A stretch of 64,000 nucleotides of DNA from Mycolicibacterium peregrinum (GTDB lineage: Bacteria > Actinomycetota > Actinomycetes > Mycobacteriales > Mycobacteriaceae). Under the pieces are notes generated by a model. The model saw only the letters and a list, made by a program, of their open reading frames with translations, was not told the origin of the DNA and ran no database searches. The translations under genes and the position numbers were made by a program. This document shows, piece after piece, positions 1-9,534 of this stretch (positions within the stretch are counted from its first letter, which is position 1; every line of letters starts with the position of its first letter). Where the stretch lies: positions 62,001 to 126,000 of the forward strand of contig NZ_LZSY01000118.1 of assembly GCF_001665625.1 (NCBI RefSeq). Direction: 5' to 3'.

Positions 1-1
1 A

Positions 2-817
2 TTCACCGTGGACCGCAACATCAAAGTCGGCGATCAGTCGCTGGTGGCGATCAAGACCGATACGGTGCTCGGCCAGAAGTCGCTTTCGGTGACCCCGAAG
101 GGTGTAGGTACGTCGACGGTTATCCCCTTGGGACGCACCACGACTCCGTACACGCTGAACACTGCGCTGCAGGACCTCGGGCAGAACGTCAGCGAGTTGG
201 ACAAGCCGAAGTTCGAGCAGGCGCTGCAGACACTGACCGACACGTTGCGCGACGCCACCCCGCAGTTGCGCGGTGCCCTGGACGGCGTCACGAATCTGTC
301 CCGCACCATCAACAAGCGGGACGAGGCCCTGGAGGGGCTGTTGACCCACGCCAAGCGGGTGTCGGATCTCCTGGCCAACCGCGCCGGGCAGGTCAACCAG
401 CTGCTGAACGACGGCAATCAGCTGTTCGCCGCGCTCGATGAGCGCCGGCAGGCGCTGAGTAACCTGATCGCCGGCATCGACGATGTGTCGCACCAGCTTT
501 CGGGATTCGTGGCGGACAACCGCAAGGAATTCAAACCGGCGCTGGAGAAGCTCAATCTGGTGATGGACAACCTGCTGGAACGGCGCGAGCACATCGGTGA
601 GGCGCTCAAGCGGTTGCCGGGATATGCCACCGCGCTCGGCGAGGTGGTCGGTAACGGCCCCGGCTTCAACATCAACCTGTACGGCCTGCCGCCGGCAGCG
701 ATGTCCGAGGTACTGCTGGACACCTACTTCCAGCCGGGCAAACTGCCCGACAGCCTGTCCGATATGTTGCGCGGCTACATTTCCGAGCGAGTGATCGTTA
801 GGCCGAAATCGCCATGA
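2..817 (+). CDS. mce4C: Mce-family protein Mce4C, 3' part (5' end outside window)
   Basis: Substrate-binding (MlaD-type) subunit of the Mce4 sterol importer, acting in the cell envelope. The reading frame is open to the left edge. The first visible residues (FTVDRNIKVGDQSL) are the end of the MlaD beta domain, so about 85 N-terminal residues including the membrane anchor are missing compared with the usual ~357. The rest is the long alpha-helical, coiled-coil-like Mce tail. The stop overlaps the next start (ATGA at 814-817), showing translational coupling. Assignment to mce4 rather than another mce set rests on gene order: a lipoprotein E subunit, two Mce-associated genes, then otsA. Confidence 0.88.
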   Translation, partial: FTVDRNIKVGDQSLVAIKTDTVLGQKSLSVTPKGVGTSTVIPLGRTTTPYTLNTALQDLGQNVSELDKPKFEQALQTLTDTLRDATPQLRGALDGVTNLSRTINKRDEALEGLLTHAKRVSDLLANRAGQVNQLLNDGNQLFAALDERRQALSNLIAGIDDVSHQLSGFVADNRKEFKPALEKLNLVMDNLLERREHIGEALKRLPGYATALGEVVGNGPGFNINLYGLPPAAMSEVLLDTYFQPGKLPDSLSDMLRGYISERVIVRPKSP

Positions 818-2208
818 CCCAACAGAACCCGGCATCCGGCCGCAACCGGTGGATGCGTATCGCACTGGCCGTGGTGCTGCTGGCGGTCCTGGCCGTCGGC
901 GTCTACCAGGTGTGGCCGTCACGCACCGGCCCCAAGCTCACCGCGTACTTCACCAACGCCGTCGGGTTGTACCCGGGCGACGAGGTGCGGATCGTCGGCG
1001 TGCCGGTGGGCACGATCGACTCCATCGAACCGCGGCCCTCGGATGTCAAGATCGAAATGACCCTGGACCGCGGCGTCAAGGTGCCCGCGGACGCGAAGGC
1101 GCTGATCCTGTCGCCGAACCTGGTGTCGGCCAGATTCATTCAGTTGACCCCCGCCTACACGGAAGGCGACGTGATCGCCGACGGCGCGTCGATCGGACTC
1201 GACCGCACCGGAGTGCCCGTCGAATGGGACGAGGTCAAGGAGCAACTCACCCAGCTCAGTTCGCAACTCGGACCGCAGGCCAACTCGGTGCAGGGCCCGA
1301 TCGCGGCGTTCGTCGACCAGGCCGCGACCACGTTCGACGGCAACGGCGACTCGTTCCGCAATGCGCTGCGTGAGTTGTCCCAAACCGCAGGCCGGTTGGG
1401 TGATTCGCGGACCGATCTGTTCGGCACGGTGAAGAACCTGCAGATCCTGGTCGACGCGCTGTCCAACAGCAACGAACAGATCGTGCAGTTCACCAATCAC
1501 GTGGCGTCGGTGTCGCAGGTGCTGGCCGACAGCTCCAGCGGGCTCGACCAGACACTGGGCACGCTCAATCAGGCACTCGGCGACGTCCGCGGATTCCTGA
1601 ACGAGAACAACGAGGCGCTGATCGCCCAGGTGGGCAAGCTGGCCGACTTCACCCAGATTCTCACCGACCACAGTGACGACATCGAGCAGATCCTCCACGT
1701 CACGCCCAACGGCCTGGCGAACTTCTACAACATCTACAACCCGGCGCAGGGCACCGTCGGTGGTCTGTTGTCGCTGCCCAACTTTGCCAACCCGGTGCAG
1801 TTCCTGTGCGGTGGCAACTTCGACACCGGCTCGACCCCGGACAACTACAAACGCGCCGAGATCTGCCGGCAGCGAATGGGTCCGGTCCTGCGCCGCATCA
1901 CGATGAACTACCCACCGGTGTTGTTCCATCCGGTCAACACCATCACCGCCTACAAGGGCCAGATCCAGTACGACACCCCCGAAACCGAAGCGAAGTCGGA
2001 GACGCCGGTGCCTTACCTGCAGTGGCAGAACGCACCCGGCGTCACGCCGCCGCAGATCCCGCCGGACGCGACGCTGAGCTCGTTGATCCTGCCGCCGGAT
2101 GCACCCGCGCCGGCACCTGGAACCGGAGTCGGGCCCGCGCCAGGACCTGCGCCCGCGCCGGGGCCCGTGGCCGCGCCTGCACCCGCTGAGGCTGGTGCCG
2201 GCGGATGA
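814..2208 (+). CDS. mce4D: Mce-family protein Mce4D
   Basis: Subunit of the Mce4 lipid/cholesterol transporter, 464 residues (M. tuberculosis Mce4D is about 450). There is a single N-terminal membrane anchor at residues ~12-30, an MlaD domain at ~37-115 (LTAYFTNAVGLYPGDEVRIV), a long helical region to ~300, and a Pro/Ala-rich tail in the last ~45 residues. Such tails are usual for D and F subunits. It starts inside the stop of mce4C (ATGA) and its TGA lies within the mce4E start (ATGATGA). Confidence 0.92.
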   Translation: MTQQNPASGRNRWMRIALAVVLLAVLAVGVYQVWPSRTGPKLTAYFTNAVGLYPGDEVRIVGVPVGTIDSIEPRPSDVKIEMTLDRGVKVPADAKALILSPNLVSARFIQLTPAYTEGDVIADGASIGLDRTGVPVEWDEVKEQLTQLSSQLGPQANSVQGPIAAFVDQAATTFDGNGDSFRNALRELSQTAGRLGDSRTDLFGTVKNLQILVDALSNSNEQIVQFTNHVASVSQVLADSSSGLDQTLGTLNQALGDVRGFLNENNEALIAQVGKLADFTQILTDHSDDIEQILHVTPNGLANFYNIYNPAQGTVGGLLSLPNFANPVQFLCGGNFDTGSTPDNYKRAEICRQRMGPVLRRITMNYPPVLFHPVNTITAYKGQIQYDTPETEAKSETPVPYLQWQNAPGVTPPQIPPDATLSSLILPPDAPAPAPGTGVGPAPGPAPAPGPVAAPAPAEAGAGG

Positions 2209-3401
2209 TGAGGGGTAAAGCATTGAGGGGTAAGGCATCCCGCATCGGCAGTCGCACCCTGGCGATCGGCAGTGGCGCCATGCTGCTGGCCGGCTGCCAG
2301 TTCGGCGGTCTCAACTCGCTGAACATGCCCGGTACCGCCGGGCACGGGTCCGGCTCCTACACCGTCACGGTGCAGTTGCCCGACGTGGCGACCCTGCCGC
2401 AGAACTCGCCGGTGATGGTCGACGACGTCACCGTCGGCAGCGTGTCGGGTGTGGATGCGGTCCAGCGCCAGGACGGCACCTTCTATGCGGCGCTGCAACT
2501 GTCGTTGAACGGTGACGTGAAGCTCCCGGCGAATGCCGTTGCGCGCGTTGCCCAGACCTCGCTACTCGGCTCCCAGCACATCGAGCTGTCCGAACCTGTC
2601 GATCAACCGGCCGAGGGGCGACTGGCCCAGGGTTCCAACATCTCGCTGTCCCAGACCGACCGTTATCCGACCACCGAGGAAGTCCTCTCCTCGCTGGGCA
2701 TGGTGGTCAACAAGGGCAATCTCGGTGCGTTGCAAGACATCACCGATGAGGCCTACGCGGCCGTCGCCGGCCGGGCCGGAACCTTCGCCGATCTGATTCC
2801 GCGGCTGGCCGAGCTGACCGCGTCACTGGACCGGCAGACCAACGACATCATCGCGGCCGCGGACGGGCTGAACCGGTTCGCGTCGATCCTGGCCCGCAGC
2901 CAGGACAGCCTGGGCCGCACACTCGACACCCTGCCCGGCGCGCTCAAGGTGCTCAACGACAACCGGTCCAACATCGTCGACGCGTTCACCGCGCTGCGCA
3001 GCTTCGCCCAGGTCGGCTCGCGGATCCTGTCGCAGACCAAGGACGATTTTGCGGCCGATCTCAAGGATCTCTATCCGGTGATCAAGGCGTTCAACGACAA
3101 CGCCGACGACTTCATCAAGGACCTGGAGTTCCTGCCGACCTTCCCGTTCCACTACAAGTATCTGCGCCAGGCGGTGCGAGGCGACTACCTGAACGTTTAC
3201 GTCACCTTCGACCTGACCCTGCGGCGGTTCGGTGAGTCGATCTTCACGACCGGAGCCTTCGACCCGAACATGCAGCACCTCAACGAGGTGATCAATCCGC
3301 CGGACTTCCTGACCGGGGCGATGGCCAACTTGTCCGGCCAGGCGGCCGATCCGTTCAAGATCCCGGCCGGAACTGCGACCCAGCACGAGGAGAAGCCGTA
3401 G
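2205..3401 (+). CDS. lprN: Mce-family lipoprotein Mce4E (LprN)
   Basis: Lipid-anchored E subunit of the Mce4 importer, 398 residues. The signal peptide ends in a lipobox (LLAGC) with the acylated cysteine at residue 31, followed by an MlaD domain (YTVTVQLPDVATLPQNSPVM) and a helical Mce tail. In-frame ATGs at 2205 and 2208 are both possible; both keep the lipobox. It is coupled to mce4D upstream, and mce4F starts on the base after its TAG. In characterised Mce systems the E subunit is the lipoprotein member, which supports the D-E-F assignment here. Confidence 0.92.
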   Translation: MMRGKALRGKASRIGSRTLAIGSGAMLLAGCQFGGLNSLNMPGTAGHGSGSYTVTVQLPDVATLPQNSPVMVDDVTVGSVSGVDAVQRQDGTFYAALQLSLNGDVKLPANAVARVAQTSLLGSQHIELSEPVDQPAEGRLAQGSNISLSQTDRYPTTEEVLSSLGMVVNKGNLGALQDITDEAYAAVAGRAGTFADLIPRLAELTASLDRQTNDIIAAADGLNRFASILARSQDSLGRTLDTLPGALKVLNDNRSNIVDAFTALRSFAQVGSRILSQTKDDFAADLKDLYPVIKAFNDNADDFIKDLEFLPTFPFHYKYLRQAVRGDYLNVYVTFDLTLRRFGESIFTTGAFDPNMQHLNEVINPPDFLTGAMANLSGQAADPFKIPAGTATQHEEKP

Positions 3402-5090
3402 ATGATCGACCGGCTCACCCGTATGCAGCTGATGATCTTCGGGGTCGTCACCATCCTCACCGTGGGTGCCATCTCGCTGTTCTATCTGCACCTGCCCGCT
3501 GCGGTGGGTATCGGCACCTACCACGTCAACGCCAACTTCCTGGCCGGTGGCGGGATCTACCAGAACGCCAACGTCACCTACCGTGGCGTCACGGTCGGCC
3601 GGGTGGATTCCGTAGGCCTGGCACCCGACGGCGTGGTCGCCAAGATGCAGCTCAACAGCAACACGGCGATACCCGACAACGTCATCGCCACGGTCAAGAG
3701 TGTCTCGGCCGTCGGCGAGCAGTACATCGACCTGATCCCGCCGGAGTCACCGTCGACCAACAAGCTGCGCAACGGCGCCACCATCGAGCAGGACAACACC
3801 CGGGTCGGCCAGGACATCGCAGGGATGCTGCACGAAGCCGACACACTGGTCAGCAGTATCGGCAACAGCCGGCTGCAGGATCTGCTGCGTGAGACGTTCA
3901 AGGCGTTCAACGGGTCGGGGCCCGAACTCGCCCGGTTGATCCAATCCTCACGTCTGCTGATCGACGAGGCCAACGCCAACTACGGCGAGACCACTCAGCT
4001 GATCGACCAGGCCGGGCCGTTCCTGGAAGCCCAGATGCGTAGCGGCGACAACATCCGCTCGCTGGCCGACGGGCTGGCCCGGTTCACCGGTGAGGTGAAC
4101 AAGGCCGATCCGCAGCTGCGCGCCACCCTCAAGACCGTTCCGGGCACCACCGAGGCGGCCAACACCGCATTCAGCGGTATCCGGCCGACCTTCCCGGTGC
4201 TGGCGGCGAACCTGGCGAACTTCGGCCGCATCGGGGTGATCTACAGCAAGTCCCTGGAGCAGGCGCTGGTGATCTTCCCGGCACTGATGGCGGCGCTGAG
4301 CACGGTCGCCGGCGGGGCACCTGCCGACGAGGGCGCCAAGCTGGACTTCAAGATCGACCTCGGGGACGCGCCGCCCTGCTTGACCGGGTTCGTCCCGCCG
4401 ACCCAGATCCGATCTCCGGCCGACGAGACGCTGCGTGAGCTGCCGTCCGATCTGTACTGCAAGACCGCACAGAACGACCCGGCGGTGGTGCGTGGTGCGC
4501 GCAACTACCCGTGCATGGAGTTCCCCGGAAAGCGGGCGCCCACCATCCAGCTGTGCCGCGATCCCAAGGGCTATGTGCCGGTGGGCAGCAACCCGTGGCG
4601 CGGCCCGCCGGTTCCGTACGGCACGCCGATCGAGGACGGGCGTAACATCCTGCCGCCCAACAAGTTCCCGAATATCCCGCCGCAGGTGGATCCGGATCCG
4701 GGCCCGCCCGTCGTGCAGTTGCCACCCGGGGTCGAACCCGGCCCGGGCCCCGCGCCGCACGCGCCGTTCCCGCTGCCGGTGCCGCCGAACAAGCCGGGCA
4801 CACCGCCTCCGCCGTGGCCGTACTTCGCACCGCCGGACCAGATCGTGCCGCCGTACGGCCGGACGCCTCCCGGGGCTCCGGAAGCCCCGGCTCCGGCGCC
4901 GGCTCCGGAAGCGCCGTTGCCGGCCGAGGCACCACCTCTGGCCAGCGCACCGATGACGGGCACCTACGATCAGCACAGTGGGGTCTTCGCCGACGCCGAC
5001 GGAGGCACCGGCGTGTACGCAGCCGGCGCCGACAAACTGGCGCCAGCGGAGACCTGGGTAGACCTGATGTTGGATCCAAGGCAGGCTTGA
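3402..5090 (+). CDS. mce4F: Mce-family protein Mce4F
   Basis: Last MCE-domain subunit of the Mce4 importer, 562 residues (M. tuberculosis Mce4F about 564). There is an N-terminal membrane helix at ~10-28, an MlaD domain at ~38-115, a helical region to ~300, then a long Pro/Gly-rich C-terminal segment (~400-520) rich in PAPAPE and PPGV runs. It begins directly after the mce4E stop, and its TGA shares one base with the next ATG (TGATG at 5088-5092). Confidence 0.92.
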   Translation: MIDRLTRMQLMIFGVVTILTVGAISLFYLHLPAAVGIGTYHVNANFLAGGGIYQNANVTYRGVTVGRVDSVGLAPDGVVAKMQLNSNTAIPDNVIATVKSVSAVGEQYIDLIPPESPSTNKLRNGATIEQDNTRVGQDIAGMLHEADTLVSSIGNSRLQDLLRETFKAFNGSGPELARLIQSSRLLIDEANANYGETTQLIDQAGPFLEAQMRSGDNIRSLADGLARFTGEVNKADPQLRATLKTVPGTTEAANTAFSGIRPTFPVLAANLANFGRIGVIYSKSLEQALVIFPALMAALSTVAGGAPADEGAKLDFKIDLGDAPPCLTGFVPPTQIRSPADETLRELPSDLYCKTAQNDPAVVRGARNYPCMEFPGKRAPTIQLCRDPKGYVPVGSNPWRGPPVPYGTPIEDGRNILPPNKFPNIPPQVDPDPGPPVVQLPPGVEPGPGPAPHAPFPLPVPPNKPGTPPPPWPYFAPPDQIVPPYGRTPPGAPEAPAPAPAPEAPLPAEAPPLASAPMTGTYDQHSGVFADADGGTGVYAAGADKLAPAETWVDLMLDPRQA

Positions 5091-5788
5091 TGATCGAAGA
5101 AACCGCCTCGAATACGAGGCCGGTCCGTAGGCGCGCGTCAAGGGCGGCCGGCCCGACCGGGGCCGGGACGGCAGGCGAGGTGACCCAGACCGTGCCTTTG
5201 GTGGAGCCTTCCACCAAGGCGGCGGCCAGGGCCTCGCAGCCGACACCGCTCAAGGCGCCGCCCCGTCGGCGCGCCCACCGCACCCTGGTGGCCCTGGTGG
5301 CAGCACTGACTTTGGGTCTGGGGACCGCTGCGCTGGGTGCGCTGGCCTATGTCATGCGCGATCAGCAACATGCGGTCGATGCCCTGCAGGCCCGCGACGA
5401 GAGCTTCGTCGACACCGGCAAGCAGACCGTGATCAACATGTTCAGCTACACCCAGGACACGATCGACGAAAGCGTCAACCGCTTCATCGACGGCACCAGC
5501 GGCCCCCTGCGCGACATGATGAGCCAGGGCAACAACGCCGACAACCTCAAGGCGTTGTTCCGCGACACCAACGCCAGCTCGGAGGCTGTGATCAACGGCG
5601 CGGCGCTGGAGAAGGTCGACGAGATCGCCCGGAATGCCTCGGTACTGGTGGCGGTGCGTGTCACGGTCACCGACGTGGACGGCGTCAATTCGCCGACTCG
5701 CCCGTACCGGCTGCGGGTGATCGTGCACGAGGACGACGACGGGCACATGACCGGATACGACCTCAAGTACCCCGACGGCGGAAACTGA
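5090..5788 (+). CDS. Mce-associated membrane protein (Rv3493c-like)
   Basis: Accessory membrane protein of the Mce4 system, 232 residues. It has a basic cytoplasmic N-terminal region of ~60 residues, one transmembrane helix at about 65-88 (LVALVAALTLGLGTAALGAL), and an exported domain with a SnoaL/VirB8-like alpha-beta pattern. The start at 5090 overlaps the mce4F stop by one base; a longer reading from 4814 would only be mce4F read in another frame. M. tuberculosis has the same gene after mce4F (recalled as Rv3493c, about 242 residues). Mce-associated proteins are thought to stabilise or couple the transporter; no catalytic motif is visible. Confidence 0.85.
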   Translation: MIEETASNTRPVRRRASRAAGPTGAGTAGEVTQTVPLVEPSTKAAARASQPTPLKAPPRRRAHRTLVALVAALTLGLGTAALGALAYVMRDQQHAVDALQARDESFVDTGKQTVINMFSYTQDTIDESVNRFIDGTSGPLRDMMSQGNNADNLKALFRDTNASSEAVINGAALEKVDEIARNASVLVAVRVTVTDVDGVNSPTRPYRLRVIVHEDDDGHMTGYDLKYPDGGN

Positions 5789-6273
5789 TGCGCTCTAAAC
5801 TCACTGCCCTCCTGATCGGCCTGTTGACGGCGGCCTTCGTCGGGTTGGCCGCCGTAGGTGGCTCGCTGTACTGGAACCGCGTGGCGCAGCAGGGTCAGGA
5901 GACGGCCAGGACCGAACTCCCTGCGCTGGCCGCCGAACAGATCCCGAAAGTGTTCGGTTACGACTATCAGACCGTCGAGCGCAGCCTGATGGAGACGTAC
6001 CCGCTGCTCGCCCCGGACTTCCGGCAGCAGTTCGAGAAGGACGCCACCGCCAAGGTGATCCCCGAGGCACGCAAGCGTCAGCTGGTGGTGCAGATCAGCG
6101 TCGTCGGCATCGGTGTCATGACGGCGCAGCGTGATTCGGGGTCCGTCATGGTGTACATGAACCGCACCGTGACCGACCAGTCCCGCCAACCGCTCTATGA
6201 CGGCAGCCGACTGAAGGTCGATTACCGCAAGATCGGCGGGAACTGGCTGATCAACGCGATCAACCCGATCTAG
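5788..6273 (+). CDS. Mce-associated protein, last gene of the mce4 operon (Rv3492c-like)
   Basis: Second Mce-associated protein, 161 residues, with an N-terminal membrane segment at ~5-25 (LLIGLLTAAFVGLAAVGGSL) and an exported domain. The domain ends with a pattern typical of this family (DYRKIGGNWLINAINPI). It starts by ATGA-type overlap with the preceding gene, so mce4C to this gene forms one unbroken coupled chain. It ends 17 bp before a GC-rich inverted repeat and converges on otsA. Confidence 0.85.
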   Translation: MRSKLTALLIGLLTAAFVGLAAVGGSLYWNRVAQQGQETARTELPALAAEQIPKVFGYDYQTVERSLMETYPLLAPDFRQQFEKDATAKVIPEARKRQLVVQISVVGIGVMTAQRDSGSVMVYMNRTVTDQSRQPLYDGSRLKVDYRKIGGNWLINAINPI

Positions 6274-6290
6274 TCACCTGACCCGAAGCG

Positions 6291-6321
6291 GGCCGGCGCT
6301 CAAGGAATTCGCGCGCCGGCC
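6291..6321. terminator. Candidate bidirectional terminator between mce4 operon and otsA
   Basis: Perfect 9-bp inverted repeat (GGCCGGCGC at 6291-6299, GCGCCGGCC at 6313-6321) with a 13-nt loop, between two converging genes. There is no T-run, which is usual for mycobacterial terminators. A near-repeat of the loop motif GAATTCGCGC follows at about 6334-6343. Confidence 0.5.
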
Positions 6322-6326
6322 GGCGC

Positions 6327-7777
<1,451 letters not shown>

Positions 7778-7778
<1 letters not shown>

Positions 7779-7942
7779 TACGCCTCGGTCTTCGAGGGCC
7801 CAATGCCGAGCATCGACAGGAACATGCGGCACTCGTCGGCGTCGGTGGCGTAGGTCGCTACGACGCGGCGAGCCTGGCTGGCGGTGCTGTCGGCGAGGGG
7901 TTCGACGTCGTCGATGTCGGCGGTATCAGTTTTCGCAGGCAT
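7778..7942 (-). CDS. Small conserved protein coupled to otsA (Rv3489-like)
   Basis: A 54-codon reading frame (begins MPAKTDTADIDDVEPLADS, ends LSMLGIGPSKTEA). It is acidic at the N-terminus, with one cysteine near residue 38 and no signal peptide or membrane segment. The TAA overlaps the otsA ATG (TAATG), so the two are probably co-translated. A protein of the same size lies directly upstream of otsA in M. tuberculosis (Rv3489, from memory). The function is unknown; context suggests a link to trehalose synthesis, which is inference only. Confidence 0.75.
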
Positions 7943-7954
7943 GACATAACTGTA

Positions 7955-7979
7955 GGCGACCCGGAGAGCCCGGGTCGCC
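7955..7979 (-). terminator. GC-rich hairpin downstream of the first cysteine-protein gene
   Basis: Perfect 10-bp stem (GGCGACCCGG / CCGGGTCGCC) with a 5-nt loop, starting 9 bp after the stop of the minus-strand gene at 7988. Its position and strength suit an intrinsic terminator that separates that gene from the otsA pair downstream. Confidence 0.6.
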
Positions 7980-7987
7980 GCATGCCA

Positions 7988-8377
7988 TCAGCCGATGGAA
8001 CCGTGCACGGTCGGGCTGCTGCCGACGGTCGACTCCGGCACCGGCTGGGGTCCCTCGGACTGCTGCTCTTCGGCCAGGCCGATGCATTCGCCGGTGTTGG
8101 CGCCGGTGCACGGGATGGAGCCGCCGCCACCGGGCTCGTTCACGGCCGGCAGGTTGGGGTTGCCCGCGATGCTGCTGAAGTTGCCGGGGGAGTTCGGCAC
8201 GGTGTGCGGGACGCACATGTTGGTGTAGAGGTCTTCCTCTTCGCCTGTCGGGCAGGCGATCGCCGGGCCGGCGGACACGGGTACGGAGAACGCGGCGATC
8301 GCCGGGGCGGCGGCCGCAGCGACTGCAAATCCGCCGGCAAAGATCAGACGTCGCATCGAGATCGGGAAGGTCGCCAT
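7988..8377 (-). CDS. Small secreted four-cysteine protein, paralogue 1 (Ibp1-type)
   Basis: A 129-residue exported protein. It has an Arg-containing signal peptide (MRRLIFAGGFAVAAAAAPAI), then a mature region with four cysteines: ACPTGEEEDLY, NMCVPHTVPNSPGNFS, IPCTGANTGECIGLAEEQQ, ending PVPESTVGSSPTVHGSIG. The start at 8377 is the ATG that precedes the signal peptide; the longer open frame upstream is a shadow. It closely resembles the genes at 8482 and 8871 and mycobacterial proteins carrying the database name 'intersectin-EH binding protein Ibp1' (recalled). That name implies a host EH-domain partner; nothing in the sequence proves it. There is a Gly-rich GGGG linker and a repeated Gly-Asn-Pro motif (GNPN). 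Confidence 0.75.
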   Translation of the reverse strand: MATFPISMRRLIFAGGFAVAAAAAPAIAAFSVPVSAGPAIACPTGEEEDLYTNMCVPHTVPNSPGNFSSIAGNPNLPAVNEPGGGGSIPCTGANTGECIGLAEEQQSEGPQPVPESTVGSSPTVHGSIG

Positions 8378-8481
8378 CGTCACGCTTTCTCTAGTTATTC
8401 GATTGTTCGTTGCAGGGATTCTAAGGAAGCTGGGAAAAATCTGCACTGCTTCTATGCGGTAGCTGGCAACCCTCGGAAGTG

Positions 8482-8814
8482 CTAAGGGCTGGCGCTGATG
8501 GTCGAGCGCGGAATGGGTTGCGGTCCCTCGGCCTCGTCTTCCTCGGCCAGGCCGATGCACTCGCCGGCGTTGTGACCGGTGCACGGGATGGCGCCGCCTC
8601 CGCCGGGCAGGTCCACCGCAGGCATGTCCGGATTGCCGGGGATGCCGCTGAACGGGGACGGTGAATTCGGCACCAGGTACGGGGTGCAGGTCGTCGTGTA
8701 GACGTCCTCCTCCTCGCCGGAGGTGCAGGTTGCTTGTGCGACCGGCGCGCCGAGCCACAGGAGCAGCGCACAGCCGACGCCGGACAGTACGGCGGGCACG
8801 ACAACTGATTTCAC
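8482..8814 (-). CDS. Small secreted four-cysteine protein, paralogue 2 (Ibp1-type)
   Basis: A 110-residue protein, the most diverged of the three tandem copies. The signal peptide is MKSVVVPAVLSGVGCALLLW and the mature part begins near ATCTSGEEEDVY. The same four-cysteine frame follows (TTCTPYLVPNSP, IPCTGHNAGECIGLAEE), ending PQPIPRSTISASP without the HGSIG tail of the other two. GTG is the start codon at 8814, at the foot of a perfect 10-bp hairpin (8814-8838) that also holds the only upstream GAGG, so initiation may be structure-dependent. GTG at 8799 is an alternative start. Function unknown. Confidence 0.72.
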   Translation of the reverse strand: MKSVVVPAVLSGVGCALLLWLGAPVAQATCTSGEEEDVYTTTCTPYLVPNSPSPFSGIPGNPDMPAVDLPGGGGAIPCTGHNAGECIGLAEEDEAEGPQPIPRSTISASP

Positions 8815-8838
8815 CTCAGCAGTCTAGGACTGCTGAGG
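8814..8838 (-). promoter_or_regulatory. Hairpin overlapping the start of paralogue 2
   Basis: Perfect 10-bp inverted repeat (CCTCAGCAGT / ACTGCTGAGG) with a 5-nt loop. On the minus strand it follows the stop of paralogue 3 by 32 bp and its 3' foot contains the GTG start of paralogue 2. It could terminate the upstream gene, hide the ribosome-binding region of the downstream gene, or do both. Confidence 0.5.
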
Positions 8839-8870
8839 GTTTACTGTGCGGTGTCTGGAGCCGTGCTGTG

Positions 8871-9266
8871 TCAGCCGATGGAACCGTGCACGGTCGGGCT
8901 GCTGCCGACCGTCGACTGCGGAACTGGCTGGGGTCCCTCGGACTGCTGCTCTTCGGCCAGGCCGATGCACTCACCCGAGTTCGCGCCGGTGCACGGGATG
9001 GCGCCGCCCCCGCCGGGCATGTTCACGGCAGGCAGGTTGGGGTTGCCTGCGACGCTGCTGAAGTTGCCGGGGGAGTTCGGCACGATGTCGGGTACGCACA
9101 CGTTGGTGAACGTGTCCTCGGTTTCGCCGTTGGGGCACGAGGCCAGCGACTGGGAGGGCGTCGACAGCACCGTCAGGGCAGGGGCCGCGGCGATGGCTGC
9201 GGCGATGCCGGCCGCGACGACGAAACGGCGGGGGCCGGCCGGGAAGCCGGACGGGAAGATAGCCAT
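8871..9266 (-). CDS. Small secreted four-cysteine protein, paralogue 3 (Ibp1-type)
   Basis: A 131-residue exported protein with signal peptide region PRRFVVAAGIAAAIAAAPAL (twin arginines present but not a strict Tat motif). The mature domain is nearly the same as paralogue 1: SCPNGETEDTF, NVCVPDIVPNSPGNFSS, GNPNLPAVNMPGGGG, IPCTGANSGECIGLAEEQQ, PTVHGSIG. Copies 1 and 3 are far more alike than either is to copy 2. That suggests a recent duplication or gene conversion across the middle gene. It is the promoter-proximal member of the minus-strand trio. Confidence 0.75.
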   Translation of the reverse strand: MAIFPSGFPAGPRRFVVAAGIAAAIAAAPALTVLSTPSQSLASCPNGETEDTFTNVCVPDIVPNSPGNFSSVAGNPNLPAVNMPGGGGAIPCTGANSGECIGLAEEQQSEGPQPVPQSTVGSSPTVHGSIG

Positions 9267-9472
9267 TGGCGTGCTTTCTCTTCAGGGCCTGAAAAGGTTT
9301 GCTGGTTACCCGGCCTCGGTGATCCGACCACGGTGATCCGTGAAGTCGTCCTGCGTTGGATATTTTACGCTCTACAAGGGGAAATGGCTGTCACTGCGAT
9401 TGTGGTGCAGTCATGCCGAACCACGTGCTGTGAAGCTGCTGAGCGGTAGCTGTGATCCCGGTGTGAGCCGGG

Positions 9473-9489
9473 TTACGTGATACACGTAA
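9473..9489. promoter_or_regulatory. Perfect palindrome upstream of the crotonase-SDR pair
   Basis: TTACGTG-ATA-CACGTAA, 7-bp arms with a 3-nt centre, 45 bp before the ATG at 9535. Its size and place suit an operator for a dimeric regulator. The 268-bp region (9267-9534) also holds the direct repeat CGGTGATCCG (9317 and 9331) and TTACTTAC (9505-9512), which recurs upstream of coxL. No -10/-35 pair was assigned with confidence. Confidence 0.45.
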
Positions 9490-9534
9490 TGTGCAGTTCG
9501 TAACTTACTTACCTTGACTAAGAGGTGGTCCGAT

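Noticed and set aside
919..2238. Minus-strand open frame of 439 codons over mce4D
   Set aside because: Arg/Gly/His-rich antisense shadow typical of high-GC DNA; mce4D on the plus strand is clearly the gene.
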